A stretch of DNA of 64,000 bases from Sarcomyxa edulis (Eukaryota; Basidiomycota; Agaricomycetes; Agaricales; Mycenaceae), in NCBI GenBank assembly GCA_009761415.1, contig QUOL01000002.1, positions 1,116,001 to 1,180,000 of the forward strand, in the 5' to 3' direction. Below the pieces are notes generated by a model, which saw only the letters and a program-made list of their open reading frames with translations, had not been told where the DNA came from and searched no databases. The position numbers and the translations under genes were made by a program. Of this stretch, positions 21,681 through 33,325 are shown piece by piece (position 1 is the stretch's first letter; each line of letters opens with the position of its first letter).

Positions 21681-23660
21681 ATGATGGACCTTGGTGATAC
21701 TTTCATGGCTGAAGCCACTCAGAAAGATCGCATGTATGTCCTATTTCTATTTGGCTTCGATCTGGTGCGCTGACGCTTGAACGGATAGGGAGTCCTATTT
21801 TGAAAGACTTAAAGGTACGATATCGTCGTGGACTTCAAGGCGCAGGTCAACAACTCATATTTTCCTCTCTCTTCAGCCGAAATGCTCGGCATGTTCGAGA
21901 ACAACGAACAATTGCAAGACAAGATTCAAGATATGACCACCGAATTGAGCGTATATAAACGCGCCTTCAACGAGGTCGAGAACGAGAAGAAGAATCTGGA
22001 AATGCTCAATGCAGTCCATGAGAAGCAAAAAGAAGACTTAGAGAATCAACTCAAGGTGAGCTAGAATCAGGTTGATGTGTCCTGCTGATAGCTCGAATTT
22101 CGCGGCCCAGGGTTATCGGATTGTAATTCTCCTTGACGGTGATGGGGCCATTTTCAGCAGCGATCTGATCGTCCAAGGACAAGCAGGAGGACACCTTGCT
22201 GCACAGATGTTATCCGACTCCGTAGGCCATCATCTCACGACGACTCACGGCTCAAATCCCTACCAGCTATGGGTTTACGTGTTTTACAATAAACGAGGAC
22301 TGATGGATACGTTCGGGCGTGCTGGCCTCGCGTTGTCAAAGCTGAAATTTGAAGACTTTGTGACAGGATTTAATCAATCAGCTGAACGATTTCTAATGGT
22401 GGATGTTGGGAGCGCGAAGGAGGCGGCGGACGCTAAGATCAAAGGTTCGCAGCTAATATGGTCTACCTATTTGTTTTCAAATCTAAATTGGCATCGCCCG
22501 TACAGCATATCTCGAGGATAGCATCCGCCTTCCACAAACGTTCAGAATTTTTTTCGGCGGTGAGCTTCATTCTTGGTGCAGCATAACATCCCTGACAACA
22601 TAATGCATCGTCTCTTCACAGGATGCCATGACAATGGCTATGCCACTACTCTTCGATCTCACATCACTGCCGGTTTTAAACATAAATTGATTCTCCTTCA
22701 AAGCTACAATGAAATGGCGGCTGGGATCGCTGAGCTAGAACTTCCTTCACTCTGCGTTCCGGAGCTTTTCATGGCCGAGAAGATCGTCGCCCCGCCCTTT
22801 GGGTCCAATGGTAATAGCAATTCTCAAGCCTCATCCGGTCCCGCTCCCGCCTCAAAATCGGTCGCGCCTTTTGTTCCATCAGGATCGGATCCTAGTATAG
22901 CGGCACTAGGAGATCTTGATGATCAAGTTCCAAGAGAAATGAAGAGGAGCCTACCCAGCTATTCTTCGGCCGTCCAATTAGTGCAGACCCGTATGCCTAC
23001 TCCCGAGCTGGACTCGAGTAGCAGCACCGAGTCGAGCGATAACAACGATCCGCCAACTTCTAATCCCCGCGCTTCTCTCACGTACACAAGAGGCCGTTAC
23101 ATTAATCCTAATATCGTTGAGCGTTTCTCTCCATTTCCGGTGTCCCCGTTCTAACGTTCTAATACACGACTATGATTCCATTCAGGCCCTTTCGAAGCGT
23201 AAGTTATGAAGTCCGCAGAACTCCGAACATTGTAGCTGATAAGGAAAGTGTTTTGTTCCGATATAGACAAGCCTCCGCCATGCACCTTGTTCTACCTTGC
23301 GAACTGTAAACATGGAGTGGATTGCAAATACGCCCATGATTATATTTTGGAAGCCGAACACTTCGAAGAGATTCGTCTTAACGCAAAGAAAGCACCGTGC
23401 CCGTCTATAAATAAAGGTGAGCAAACGCTGCGCTGCTAAACTTATTCCGAATCTAGCCAAACTTGTTTTCATCGTGGCATCAGGGGAGCCATGCATCTGG
23501 GGCGAAGTCTGCTGCTATGGCCATACCTGCCCCAATACGACCAAGTGCCATTTTTTGAAACAAGGCCGGTGCAAGTTTGTCGGAGGTCAGTCCCTCGTTT
23601 TTTATGCGGGCTTGGCACGTCAGTTAACTTTCTCTAGTTGATATGCATAGAGACGTATGA
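21681..23660 (+). CDS. Coiled-coil, NYN-like/DUF7923, CCCH zinc-finger protein (copy 1)
   Basis: ATG 21681 (MMDLGDTFMAEATQKDRMES). Domains in order: a coiled coil (NEQLQDKIQDMTTELSVYKR); a globular domain starting RIVILLDGDGAIFSSDLIVQ with VDVGSAKEAADAKIKAYL and FFGGCHDNGYATTL; a Ser/Pro-rich linker; then zinc fingers. Finger 1 is C-x7-C-x5-C-x3-H (CTLFYLANCKHGVDCKYAH). Finger 2 is CPSINKGEPCIWGEVCCYGH, followed by a third Cys/His group TKCHFLKQGRCKF. The short last exon ends VDMHRDV. The globular part resembles the fungal DUF7923 family; spaced acidic residues (DGDG, VDVG, GGxHDN) recall NYN/PIN nucleases, which is inference. Likely RNA-binding. A diverged copy follows in tandem. Confidence 0.8.
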
Positions 23661-24103
23661 GAGTCAATATACGAGATACCAGTATGTAAAAAAATTATGC
23701 GCCTTCACTGATTTGTTCAAGCCATTCCTTTTGCCATCCTTCTCAATTTGAAGTCCGCGAAAGCCTAGCGGAGTCGAATGTATCCGCGGATGTTGCGGCG
23801 CTTGCATCCATTCCGAGTATTCTGTTGAGTTCGCCGTGCTAACTCTGTTCTCCTCCTCTGATCAAAAGAAGATGGATCTTTTTCTTGATCTAAGGCAAGC
23901 ATCGTGATGGAATCTGGGTCTGACGTGCAACTGGCACAGCGTAATATTCCATTTGACGATTTCAATCTGCGGCTTCACATACTGGCTTTACTTTCGTGTG
24001 ATTTTTCGAACCCAAACTATTATTGTAGTTGCCTTTTCGATTCGTACCTTCTTTGCCCTGGAAGAACCGAGAAGTTTGCCCGCTCACAGTTGCAGGATAC
24101 AGC
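23661..24103. other. Spacer between tandem CCCH genes
   Basis: No supported gene. An ATG at about 23913 opens a short frame, but it does not join naturally to the second copy. This region probably holds the promoter of copy 2. Confidence 0.4.
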
Positions 24104-26056
24104 ATGGCAGCTCCGGTTAAAAGTGCCTCATCTGCATTCAACGTGTTTCATCCTTGTCCACCTCATCCACATCCTCGCCCCAATTATCCTGCCTCTCATG
24201 GCTACCCAGCCAGGAGAGAATCAGCAGCTCTGGTATGTCCAGCCTATATCGTTTTTCCAAAACTCAATAGCTTATTTTTTTTTCATCACGAACAGGGACG
24301 AAGCGCTTACCAGGCTCCTGAGTATTCACAACTTCATTTAGCTTACTTGCTCTCTCAATTGACACGCTCATCCAGACCTCTCCACGGCGACGGTCAAACG
24401 CAATGCAGAGCTCGAAAATCGAGTCACCGAACTCGAGCTCGAGCTCTCGGTGTGGAAGCAAGCTCACTCAGTTGCTCTGGAAGCGTCGGAGCGCGAGAAT
24501 AAAGCACATAACGTGCAACTAGCATCTCTTAATCGGCAAATTTCTAACATGGATTGCTTCAGAGTACGTTGTACATCATCGCCGACCGCGTTCGCTCTGA
24601 CAAGTTATCTGTAGACCCAAAATCCACTTATACTCTGTGTCATCAACGGGGAGGCCAACATATTTACCCAGTCACTTCTCGCACAAGGACACTCCGGGGG
24701 ACGAGCAGCAGCTCAGGAACTCACCAAAAGCATTGCGGAATATCTCTCCAACGAAGACGTCCATATATTCGGCCGACTTTCATTCTGGGTCACCATCTAT
24801 TATAGCAAATTGGAATTAACCGAGACTCTCGTCGAAAACGAGGTCTGTACTCAAGAGCAATTTGAAGCCTTTTTGACGGTACGTCTTCTTAGGCTTCATT
24901 GACTTCGAAGTGCTGAGAATCGTGTGTTGCGCGAAATAAGGGATTTAGTCAAGCTTCTCCTCGGTTCTTGCTGGTGGACGTTGGTTTTGGGAAGGAGACT
25001 GCTGATGCCAAGATCAGAGGTTCGCGTGCGTCGTATTTTCCTGTGACAGCAGCCGCTTACTCGTAGCAGAATATCTACAAACTTATACTCGATTTCCGCA
25101 AACATTACGCGTCTTTTTCGGTGGTGTGTAAATTGAAACCTCGTCGAAGCCACCTCGCTGATCTTTCTGGTGTCTAGGCGGTCATGACAATGCATACTCT
25201 GCGACGCTAAGCGCTCTAGATAAAGATCAACTGCTCGGGAAGCTCGTTATAATCCAAGGATACACCCAGATGGACAATGGCCTTCAAAGCCTTTCCCTTC
25301 CTTACTTGAAGATGGAGAGTCTCTTCATGACCCAGCAACTCCCGCGCCCTCCGAGAAAGCTCTCACCGATAAATATTGCTGGATATAATACAGCAACAAA
25401 TGGAGGTCTTATAAGTCCTCAGTCACCAGCTCGTCCGGCTGTTAGAGCTATCGATCCATCGTTGGTAAGCATATTTGGGCGTGAGTCTCTGGATGCGAAA
25501 CCCTGATTTAATTTTCGTTGGCGTAAGCCTCTTCACAAGCGTATGTCAAATTATTTTGCTTCACCGTTTCTTCTAGCTGATGAGTCGCATGCTAGAGAAT
25601 CCTCCTCCCTGCAACGAGCATTATCTAATGTCTTGCTCCAAAGGCGTGCGTCGACTCATTCTCCAAATGACCTGGCATTGACCCTTATTACGACATTACG
25701 ACAGGCCGCATGCAAATACTCTCATGACTATCTGTTATCGCCCGAACAGCTTACAACATTAGCTGCAAACGCCAGAAAAGCGCCCTGCAACTGGCTTAAA
25801 AACGGTAAATCGAGATGTCCATGATGCCCAGGACTATTTTAAACTTTGACCGTAGGTATGCAATGCCCTTACGGGGAGAATTGCTGCTGGGGCCACGTGT
25901 GCCCTAACGGACCAAAATGCTTCCATTTAAGCAAAGGAAAATGCTGGTTTAAAGGCGGTTAGTCCCATTTCTTCAGTGATGCCACAGAATGAAGTGATAT
26001 AGACCCGAGTATCTACAGAGGCGATGCACCCACCTATGGAGGACTCTTCGCCCTAA
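24104..26056 (+). CDS. Coiled-coil, NYN-like/DUF7923, CCCH zinc-finger protein (copy 2)
   Basis: Tandem paralogue of the preceding gene, same strand and same domain order. The provisional start is ATG 24104 (MAAPVKSASSAFNVFHPCPP); the next exon junctions are uncertain. Then come a coiled coil (LENRVTELELELSVWKQA), the globular domain NPLILCVINGEANIFTQSLL, LLVDVGFGKETADAKIREYL and RVFFGGGHDNAYSATL. The first finger is C-x7-C-x5-C-x3-H, rebuilt across an intron (PPPCNEHYLMSCSKG to AACKYSHDYLL). The second is CNWLKNGMQCPYGENCCWGH, and the last group is PKCFHLSKGKCWF. The end is GDAMHPPMEDSSP. The acidic DGDG of copy 1 is NGEA here, suggesting functional divergence or loss of metal binding. Confidence 0.72.
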
Positions 26057-26593
26057 AATTGTATCCTTCACATGCCAACGCTCTTTGTAGCCGTCATATT
26101 TCAGGTTTATGTTTCGATTTTATTTCGTGCCTCTGAGCCAGGACTTTTCCGTCGGATGATGTGCGTGTATAAGCCTCTTACTACTTTATATTTGGACGAT
26201 GGAAAATATTAGTTCAGATTGGCAATTCTGATTGTTGTCCTTGTATCTTGGCGCCTTCAAGTGAGTGTTGAACGTTCAACCGCCTGAACTTCAAGTTGTT
26301 GATATCTCTGATGCTCTGATGCCCGCTGGCCTAGTGTTGGGAAGTTGCAACGCGATGCCCTATCAAAAAAACGGGGCTGTTCAGATGAGTTCTCTCCTCC
26401 AGTCTTTTCTGATCTGCGGGTTCCACCCAAAGGAAGGGATATTGGAGGAGATGGGATCGATGAGAGGTCTGTTCTTACATACTTCCGAATATGGAAATGA
26501 TTTCGGCAAGTAGCGGCCGTGCGAAATCGATCTCAGCGGGAGCTGTGTGCAAACGGAGGCTTCCTTGTCCTCTCTCCACTTAAATATTTCGAA
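26057..26593. other. Intergenic region upstream of RhoGDI
   Basis: No convincing gene. Short overlapping frames on both strands (26265-26513 plus, 26381-26668 minus) lack motifs. It probably holds the 3' end of the CCCH gene and the RDI1 promoter. Confidence 0.45.
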
Positions 26594-27645
26594 ATGTCTA
26601 CTGTCAGTCCACCAATAATTCAACATCATTTTCATCGCTGAATCTCTTTCTTTCAGAACGAAGAACACGATGACGATCTTCTACCTACTTCTACTCCAGG
26701 TACTTGATTCCGAGACAAAACCGTCGCTTGCACCGGCTGATCTTTCGTCGAAGGATATAAACCAACGGCCGCAAAATCCACCGATGAGTACGCCAAACTC
26801 GATGCCAACGATGAGAGTTTAGCACGATGGAAGGCCTCTCTGGGTATCGTTCCAGGTGCCGAGGTGGACACCAGCGGACCGAAAGTCAGCTACCCAATCT
26901 CAATCATCCAATTAGACTCGACTAATACGCGTATACAGGTGACTGTTCTGACACTGGAATTGGATTCTCCGACCCTTCCAGGTGCGTTTAGCATCAGATC
27001 TGCTGTCCGTATTGACATTGACAATTGCTGTCTAGCTGGAAAGAAGATCGCATTCAATCTAAGCGACACAGCTAAACTAGCGGATACGAAGAAGAACCCG
27101 ATCATCATCAAGGAGGGTGTTGAATACAAGTCAGTACACTGCGGCCTTTGAGCGTATCTCGGAAGCCTGATTGTCTTGCGTCCACAGTGTCCGTATCACG
27201 TTCAGAGTCAACCACTCCATCATTTCTGTACGTCTCGTACGCTCACTACTCTGTATTATAGAACTAATCATCATGAGAATCGTAGGGTGTTCGCTATATC
27301 CAGCTTGTGAAGCGAGCTGGTGTGAAAGGTCAGCAACAGAGCGTTGTCAGAGTTCAAATGGTATCTAACCTCGAAATCTAGTCGACAAATTAGAGCAAAT
27401 GCTTGGCTCTTATGGTCCATCCCCGAAAGGCGAAGCGTACACGAAGAATTTCGATCCTGAGGAATCCCCTTCGGGCATGATAGCTCGATCTGGACAGTAC
27501 TCGGTAAAATCTCGTGTCGTGGACGACGACGGTGAGGTCTATGCAGGTATGCAATATAGTATTATGATGCGATTGCCAGTCCACTCATCCCTTGTGTGTA
27601 GATTGGGACTGGTCGTTCAAGCTTGCGAAGGAGTGGGCGGCATGA
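26594..27645 (+). CDS. RDI1: Rho GDP-dissociation inhibitor
   Basis: Cytosolic chaperone that extracts prenylated Rho/Cdc42 GTPases from membranes. The first coding exon is only MST, followed by NEEHDDDLLPTSTPG and YKPTAAKSTDEYAKLDAND, the N-terminal regulatory arm. The immunoglobulin-like domain follows: VLTLELDSPTLP, GKKIAFNLSDTAKLA, PIIIKEGVEYNVRITFRVNH, GVRYIQLVKRAGVKVDKLEQ, MLGSYGPSPKGEAYTKNFDP and the end ADWDWSFKLAKEWAA. These blocks match the RhoGDI family from start to end. Several short introns split the gene. No sign of truncation. Confidence 0.95.
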
Positions 27646-27818
27646 TACAGTTTCTCTGGCATTCATCTTTTTCCTTCTTACATCCTCACTTTCCGTGCAT
27701 GTATTCATCCCTGGAGTTCTATATACACATTCAACGTCGGACATCTATCAACTTGACTGTGCAAGGATCGTAGTTAATTGGCGATAGATAATCTCGGGTA
27801 TATCCGAACCCCGGCTTT

Positions 27819-27826
27819 GACGCGTC
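27819..27826. promoter_or_regulatory. GACGCGTC directly before COQ2 ATG
   Basis: The octamer ends one base before the COQ2 start codon (ATG 27828), so it lies in the 5' leader. It may be a shared transcription-factor site or fortuitous. Confidence 0.3.
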
Positions 27827-27827
27827 C

Positions 27828-29212
27828 ATGAACAAAATTCTGAACGACCGTTGTTTTGCCCCACTACGTTCAGCGCAATTTCGACAATTTGGTATCCCAT
27901 GCCGACAAATTTACCGTCTTAGGGGAGCCTCACTATTTCCCTCTAGACCATGTAATGTCTCGAGCCGATTCGTTGGCTCTTCGGCCTCCCCGGTAGCATC
28001 AACAGTGCCTAAAACTTGGGTGGACCGTGTACCTGCTAAAGTACGACCGTATCTCTACCTTACGCGTATAGATAAGCCTATTGGGACATTACTTTTGTTC
28101 TATCCATGCGGTTGGTCTCCCGTCGCGTCTCCAGTAAATTTTTTCGACCTTGACACGGCGTGTCCACAGCATGGTCAATCACGATGGCTTCCTACGCACT
28201 CCAACTGCCTTTCACGACTCCTTTGACGTACATTAGTTTGTTCGGTCTTGGAGCGCTTGTCATGCGTGGTGCAGGATGTACGATCAATGATATGTGGGAC
28301 AAAAACCTGGATAAAGCCGTTGGTAAGCAGGCCGAATTCTCCAGTCTGTGCATTGACAATTGACTCTGGCTACAGCACGGACGCAAGAGCGGCCGCTGGC
28401 TAGAGGAGACATAACGCGTAGTCAAGCGTTCGTCTTTCTTGGAGGCCAGTTGACAGTAGGATTAGGGGTTTTGCTGCAGTTGAACTGGTATAGGTGCGAC
28501 CGTGCCCCGTACTTTGACTACATGGACGCTAATCACTGCTACTTACATAGCATCCTGTTGGGAGCGTCCTCTCTATCAGTAGTGACAATATATCCCCTCA
28601 TGAAACGAATTACCCATTGGCCCCAAGCTGTCCTGGGTATGTGATGAACTTACTCAGCTGAACGCTGATTTCTCATCGATATAACAGGTCTGGCCTTCAA
28701 TTGGGGAGCACTACTGGGTTGGTCTGCCGTCGCAGGATCAGTGGACTGGGCAGTGTGCTTGCCGTTATATGCTGGTGGGTTTTGCTGGACCCTGGTGTAC
28801 GATAGTATCTACGCTCATCAGGTACAGACATGATCCTGATCTGTATACTGTCAATTTTCTCATCATCATACCCTATGCGTGACTCTAGGACAAAACCGAT
28901 GACGTGACGGTAGGAATTCGATCCACTGCACTTCTCTTCGGGGAACACAGTCGACCTATCCTCAGCGCTCTCTCGGTATCATCTCTATCTCTGATATCTT
29001 ACGCGGGAGTGCTCAATGGACAAGGTGCTCCCTTCTATCTCGGAGTTGGTCTGGCTGCCACACAACTTGCCCGTGTCCTCTATAAGACCGATTTCAACGA
29101 CCGGCCAAGCTGTTGGAAGGGATTCGTAGGATGTGGATGGGCAGGATTTTGGATATGGATGGGCGCGTTGGGTGATTATGCTTTATTGATGTCAGGACTG
29201 CCATCATCGTAG
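27828..29212 (+). CDS. COQ2: 4-hydroxybenzoate polyprenyltransferase (mitochondrial)
   Basis: Ubiquinone biosynthesis: transfers the polyprenyl chain to 4-hydroxybenzoate at the inner mitochondrial membrane. ATG 27828 begins an Arg-rich, acid-free presequence ([20 protein letters not shown]). The UbiA fold follows: [20 protein letters not shown], the first Asp-rich motif [16 protein letters not shown] then [12 protein letters not shown], and the second motif [20 protein letters not shown]. Hydrophobic segments include [19 protein letters not shown] and [18 protein letters not shown]. The end is [10 protein letters not shown]. Both metal-binding motifs are intact. Short introns at several points; at least one retained-looking stretch near 28100 is intronic. 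Confidence 0.95.
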
Positions 29213-29509
29213 TCAATGCCAATCATCATGGGATTCGCGAAGCAGTTTGTCATTGAGGAGATCGTAAAATCAGAAAGGTCGTTAAGTACAGTAAGAGACA
29301 TTGAAATGAGATATAAATATAGATGGGTGGAGGAAGTGATATTAACATTAAGAGGAAGGTGTGTGTTGAAAGCAATGAGGCGAATAGCATGGTGGTAGAA
29401 CAACAACAAGCAGGCATTGATACAAGGGTTTCTAAAATTGATGAAGGCGGAAAAATTGTAAAACCCAATGGAATGAAGTGGATGCTTGCAAGATAGAATA
29501 AACTTTTGA

Positions 29510-31940
29510 TCATGCGGAACTGTGATAGGTGACCTTCGGGTGCGTATGGGATTTGAGCCATCCATTGAAGCCGACCACGAACAACGTCCAGCAGCAGGCG
29601 AAACATGTCATGGCGACAGCGACGCAAAGGAACATCATGACATCTGGATTGACGGTCAATGGAGAACTGGTGTATAAGTAATTGATTTGAGGACGTACCA
29701 TCACGACCCCGACGCATTGCAGCGATGGTCACCTCCTCAGTCGAGAACATGAAAACTAGACCACCACATGCGAGGAAGAAACTGCCAAGAGCTTCTGTTG
29801 GTGGACGCGAAGGTAGGATAGATCGTGGAGGTGCAAGCCAGAGGAAAAAGTATGTCAAACACCGCATGACAGCAGCTGCGAGCAATAGGTTTCCCCAAAG
29901 AGAGTGTATTTGAACCTAAATCGAACGAATCGATGATGTTAGAAGGCGTGCAGTGCACGAGCTCACGGAGATGACGCACCTGGAACAGGTATACTTGCAT
30001 ATGAGCGGCCATGGCGGAGCCAGTGACGCCTATCACGAGAGCAGGGAAGGGGTTGAAGCTAGCACCATAGCTGGGTGGCTCCGCAACAGCTTCCTGAGAG
30101 AGGGTGGCAGGATCAAGGGCAGCAGTTGCGTTCGATGCTAACCATCGACGGATATGCTTTGATTCTATGCCCATGCCTACAAGACCAGCAAACCAAAACA
30201 TGACCTAGTTCATGGTATATCAGCAAGAAGTCTTGCAAATGATGAGTACTGTTGGGGATGTACTCACGGCAATACCGATGTGTTGAACTTGCTTGGTAGT
30301 CTAGATTGATGTTTCGGTCAGTCATAAGCTATGAACGACGAATGAGACTCGAGACAACGAACAAATGGATCTCCTGGATTTGCACCGAATCGCTCCATCC
30401 AGGTATTCGTTATGCCATATATGAAGATGAGAGAAGACTCCACAAATTCCGCGCTGGGGTATTGACCCGAAGGGATACGATTCCAGGCCCAACCCAGATC
30501 AGAGAATGCACCCAAGAATCGGGCGAACGTGAACAATCCGTAACACCAGAAGATGGCACCCTCTAAGGAAGGATGTGAGTAAGACAGAAATCAAAGGCGA
30601 TATGAGACCCGTACTGATGAGATGTGCCAAGCAACCGTTAGCGTAATTTCCACGGCATCCACCTGCGTTACTGTTAGCAGGAACGGGAAGGTTCAGCACG
30701 GGAAGGCGCACCCGTGTAGATTACGATCCCAGTGATGACCTGAGCAAGCCCGGCTAAGACAAGGACTCTTTCAGACGTATCAAAAACAAATCTTCCGATA
30801 CGATGCAGTAGAGGTGCTTTCGAGGTGACAGCGACCTTCAAGCCATGCATGGTATCATCGTAGGAAGGAGAGCGAGGGCCTCCGAACAAGGTCCGCTCGG
30901 ATCCAGCAGACACAGAGTAATCGCGATGATGACGATGCGAGTTATTGGCCCACTGTGCGGTGTCGGCATGGTCATCATCTGAGTCTTGTGTTCGGACGCG
31001 TTCGAGATCCCGATGATGCGGTAGACCATTGAACGACACCTTGGACTCCTCAAATTCTTCTGGTTCGTCCACGACGAGTCCGGTATACTCTGGACCTGAA
31101 CGGTCCACGTCCTCCTTGCCCAAGACGATGGTCCTCCAGAACGACTTGAGTGTGATCTTCTCACCACTCTTAACGTGGATGATCACCCGACGAACGAGAG
31201 CCAATAGGTCAACAATCGACAATAAAACGGAAAAGAGGAGGATGATCCAGCCGTGTTTTCCATGAGCAGCACCTTCGTACCTGATTAAGCAGTCGAAAAG
31301 GTTAATTTCACGATCGAGGTGGCCGTAAACGGAGGGGCGAAGATCAATTCTCACATGTTTGGGGAAAGCTTTTTATACAGTCCGCTTGCTGCCAAACCCA
31401 GAGCGTTCAGGCCATAAAACAAGAACACAACGAAACCATGCCAGGAGTGGTTTACGGTACGCATAGCGATTCCTGGGAGCCAATAAGAATCGGTTTATGA
31501 TCCGTTACAAAGACAAGAGACTTTCTTACCAATCGGTAGCGCCACAAAAAATGCTGAGCACATTAATATGATGTGCAGGATCATTAATCCAGGATGCCTA
31601 GGCGTAGATGAATCATCTTCCCAGTCATTGGTATAGTAAGATGGAGGTGTTGGGGCATGATCTGCAACAATGTCAGAAATCGAACGATAGAACACTGATT
31701 GAGCCTATGCGTACGTAGCGTGACTTGTGTTTCGTTCAACACGAGGAGAGGTGCGGCATGTGGGTTATGGTGGTCGTGATCGTCGTCTCTTCTCGCAATG
31801 TCCAAAGGTGGTGCCCCACGAGACAAGACAGAGCCAAAAGAGGCGATCTCTGCTGAAGCAGCGGTTGGGAAGGTGGTCAGGAAGGTCAACGCCAGTGCTG
31901 GGGCTGCCAGAAGGCTGAGGCGACACCACTGAGAACGCAT
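29510..31940 (-). CDS. Ytp1-like integral membrane protein
   Basis: ATG 31940 starts a signal peptide (MRSQWCRLSLLAAPALALTF), followed by a His/Asp-rich lumenal stretch (RRDDDHDHHNPHAAPLLVL). The N-terminal membrane domain resembles DUF2427/cytochrome b561: RHPGLMILHIILMCSAFFVA, MRTVNHSWHGFVVFLFYGL and YEGAAHGKHGWIILLFSVLL, with His residues spaced as in heme-binding b561 helices. A cytoplasmic Asp/Ser/His-rich loop follows. The C-terminal Ytp1 domain has many segments (VLVLAGLAQVITGIVIYTG, GLFTFARFLGAFSDLGWAWN, LGSFFLACGGLVFMFSTEE). The gene stops at 29510. Molecular function is not established for the family; heme binding is inference. Confidence 0.85.
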
Positions 31941-33325
31941 TGCTGGGAAAGGGCGAAGTAGGATCACGAACAAGAAGAGGGCGAGGCCATTTTTAAGGGA
32001 GGCCCCTAGGGTATAAGATCGGAGATGAGTGGAATTTGCTGGAACGGCTGGCTCGGCATTTGGGCGAGCTAAACGGACGAACAGCGCTAGAGTCTTGGGA
32101 AAAGAAAGGGGGAGAGTCGCGATCAGGCTGCCGTCTGACTCATCCTTGCAAACGTAAGACTGCTGCCTTCGGGAACATCCTCATTCCAATTGATTCCTCG
32201 GTGCCGATTCCAAGATAAACACCGTGGCCAACTGAAAGTACGACCATAGCAGTCGACCATACCATGCATAGCAGTCGGCCTTGATCGATGTGGGATGATC
32301 CACGGCGAGTGCTCGGCAACCGCGGCGACGAGCACTGGTAAAATAACAACACCAAATTTCCTATTTCGGCCATCGTGTTGGAGAGTTTAAAGTTGAGTTC
32401 ATGACTCGGTTGCACATGCGCTTAGACTGGTTTGCGTTGGGTTTGCTGAGTAAAAGTCTCATTTCCGGTGACCTGGAATATGCCAGACTATGCCAGGACT
32501 GCGCCATCTAGCCTCGCCAACCAACTCACTAATCTTCATATGTCAGCTTTTCTTGATAATGATCCCAATCAACTGGCGCGGATGACGCACCGCCGAACTA
32601 CGTGCCCTTGGACGCGTCGCGGATAACGCCGACTCAGTCTTTTCCCCTCTTTTTTTCCTCTGTTCCCCCGTGTTCTCCCGTTCGAGCCGATCTTGGCGCT
32701 TCGATCATTCTAACCCTATAATACCTCTAGCAGCCACAATCTCGGTATTCATCCGATTATCTCTCTCTCCAGAGTCATGACTGCGGCCGCACCAGCTCAA
32801 ATCGGGCTCTCGCTCCGTATTCCCCGCATTATGGCCGCGATAATTATAAAGCTGCCACTGAGCTGCCTGCCATTATACACGTTCTAGAGGTGCACGTTCC
32901 AGATTTTGCGATATATTGTCTTGAAACTAGTACTGTATATTTACCCTCACTGTCAAGAATCTGCGATATTTTTGCAAACAGATAACTCGATTTATTGAGA
33001 TGCCATGCGCCACGTTCCAACCGTCCAGAATCTCGCATGGAAGCAATCTCTACCTACATGACGCGTATGTAGGTTTGTAGGCTCTTGTAGACCACCTGCG
33101 ACGATCGTCAAAATCTGGCGCGTCGGACCCAAGAACGTGAGATAATATGCACGTGATCTAAAATCGCTTCATTTTCCTGAACACCGGGGTCCGGAACCGA
33201 GTGCAGCGGCCACCGTGACCATCTATAAGTCGCGCTCATTCTGCGAGACGAGCGTAAGACGATCGTAGGTGCCACTGTATTTCTCTGTCTTTCATTGCTA
33301 ACAAATCCCCGCAGAAGAGGTGGCG
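31941..33325. other. Long intergenic region, YTP1/MFS divergent
   Basis: About 1.4 kb with no secure gene. A minus-strand frame (about 32140-32379, MAEIGNLVLLFYQCSSP) has one hydrophobic stretch but no other support. GACGCGTC lies at 32611-32618 and ACGCGT at 33061-33066. A T/C-rich tract is near 32640-32680 and a CTATAAG TATA-like box at 33223-33229, about 100 bp upstream of the permease start. Confidence 0.5.
32611..32618. promoter_or_regulatory. GACGCGTC octamer, intergenic
   Basis: Another copy of the recurrent palindrome, about 670 bp upstream of YTP1-like and 710 bp upstream of the MFS permease start. Confidence 0.3.
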
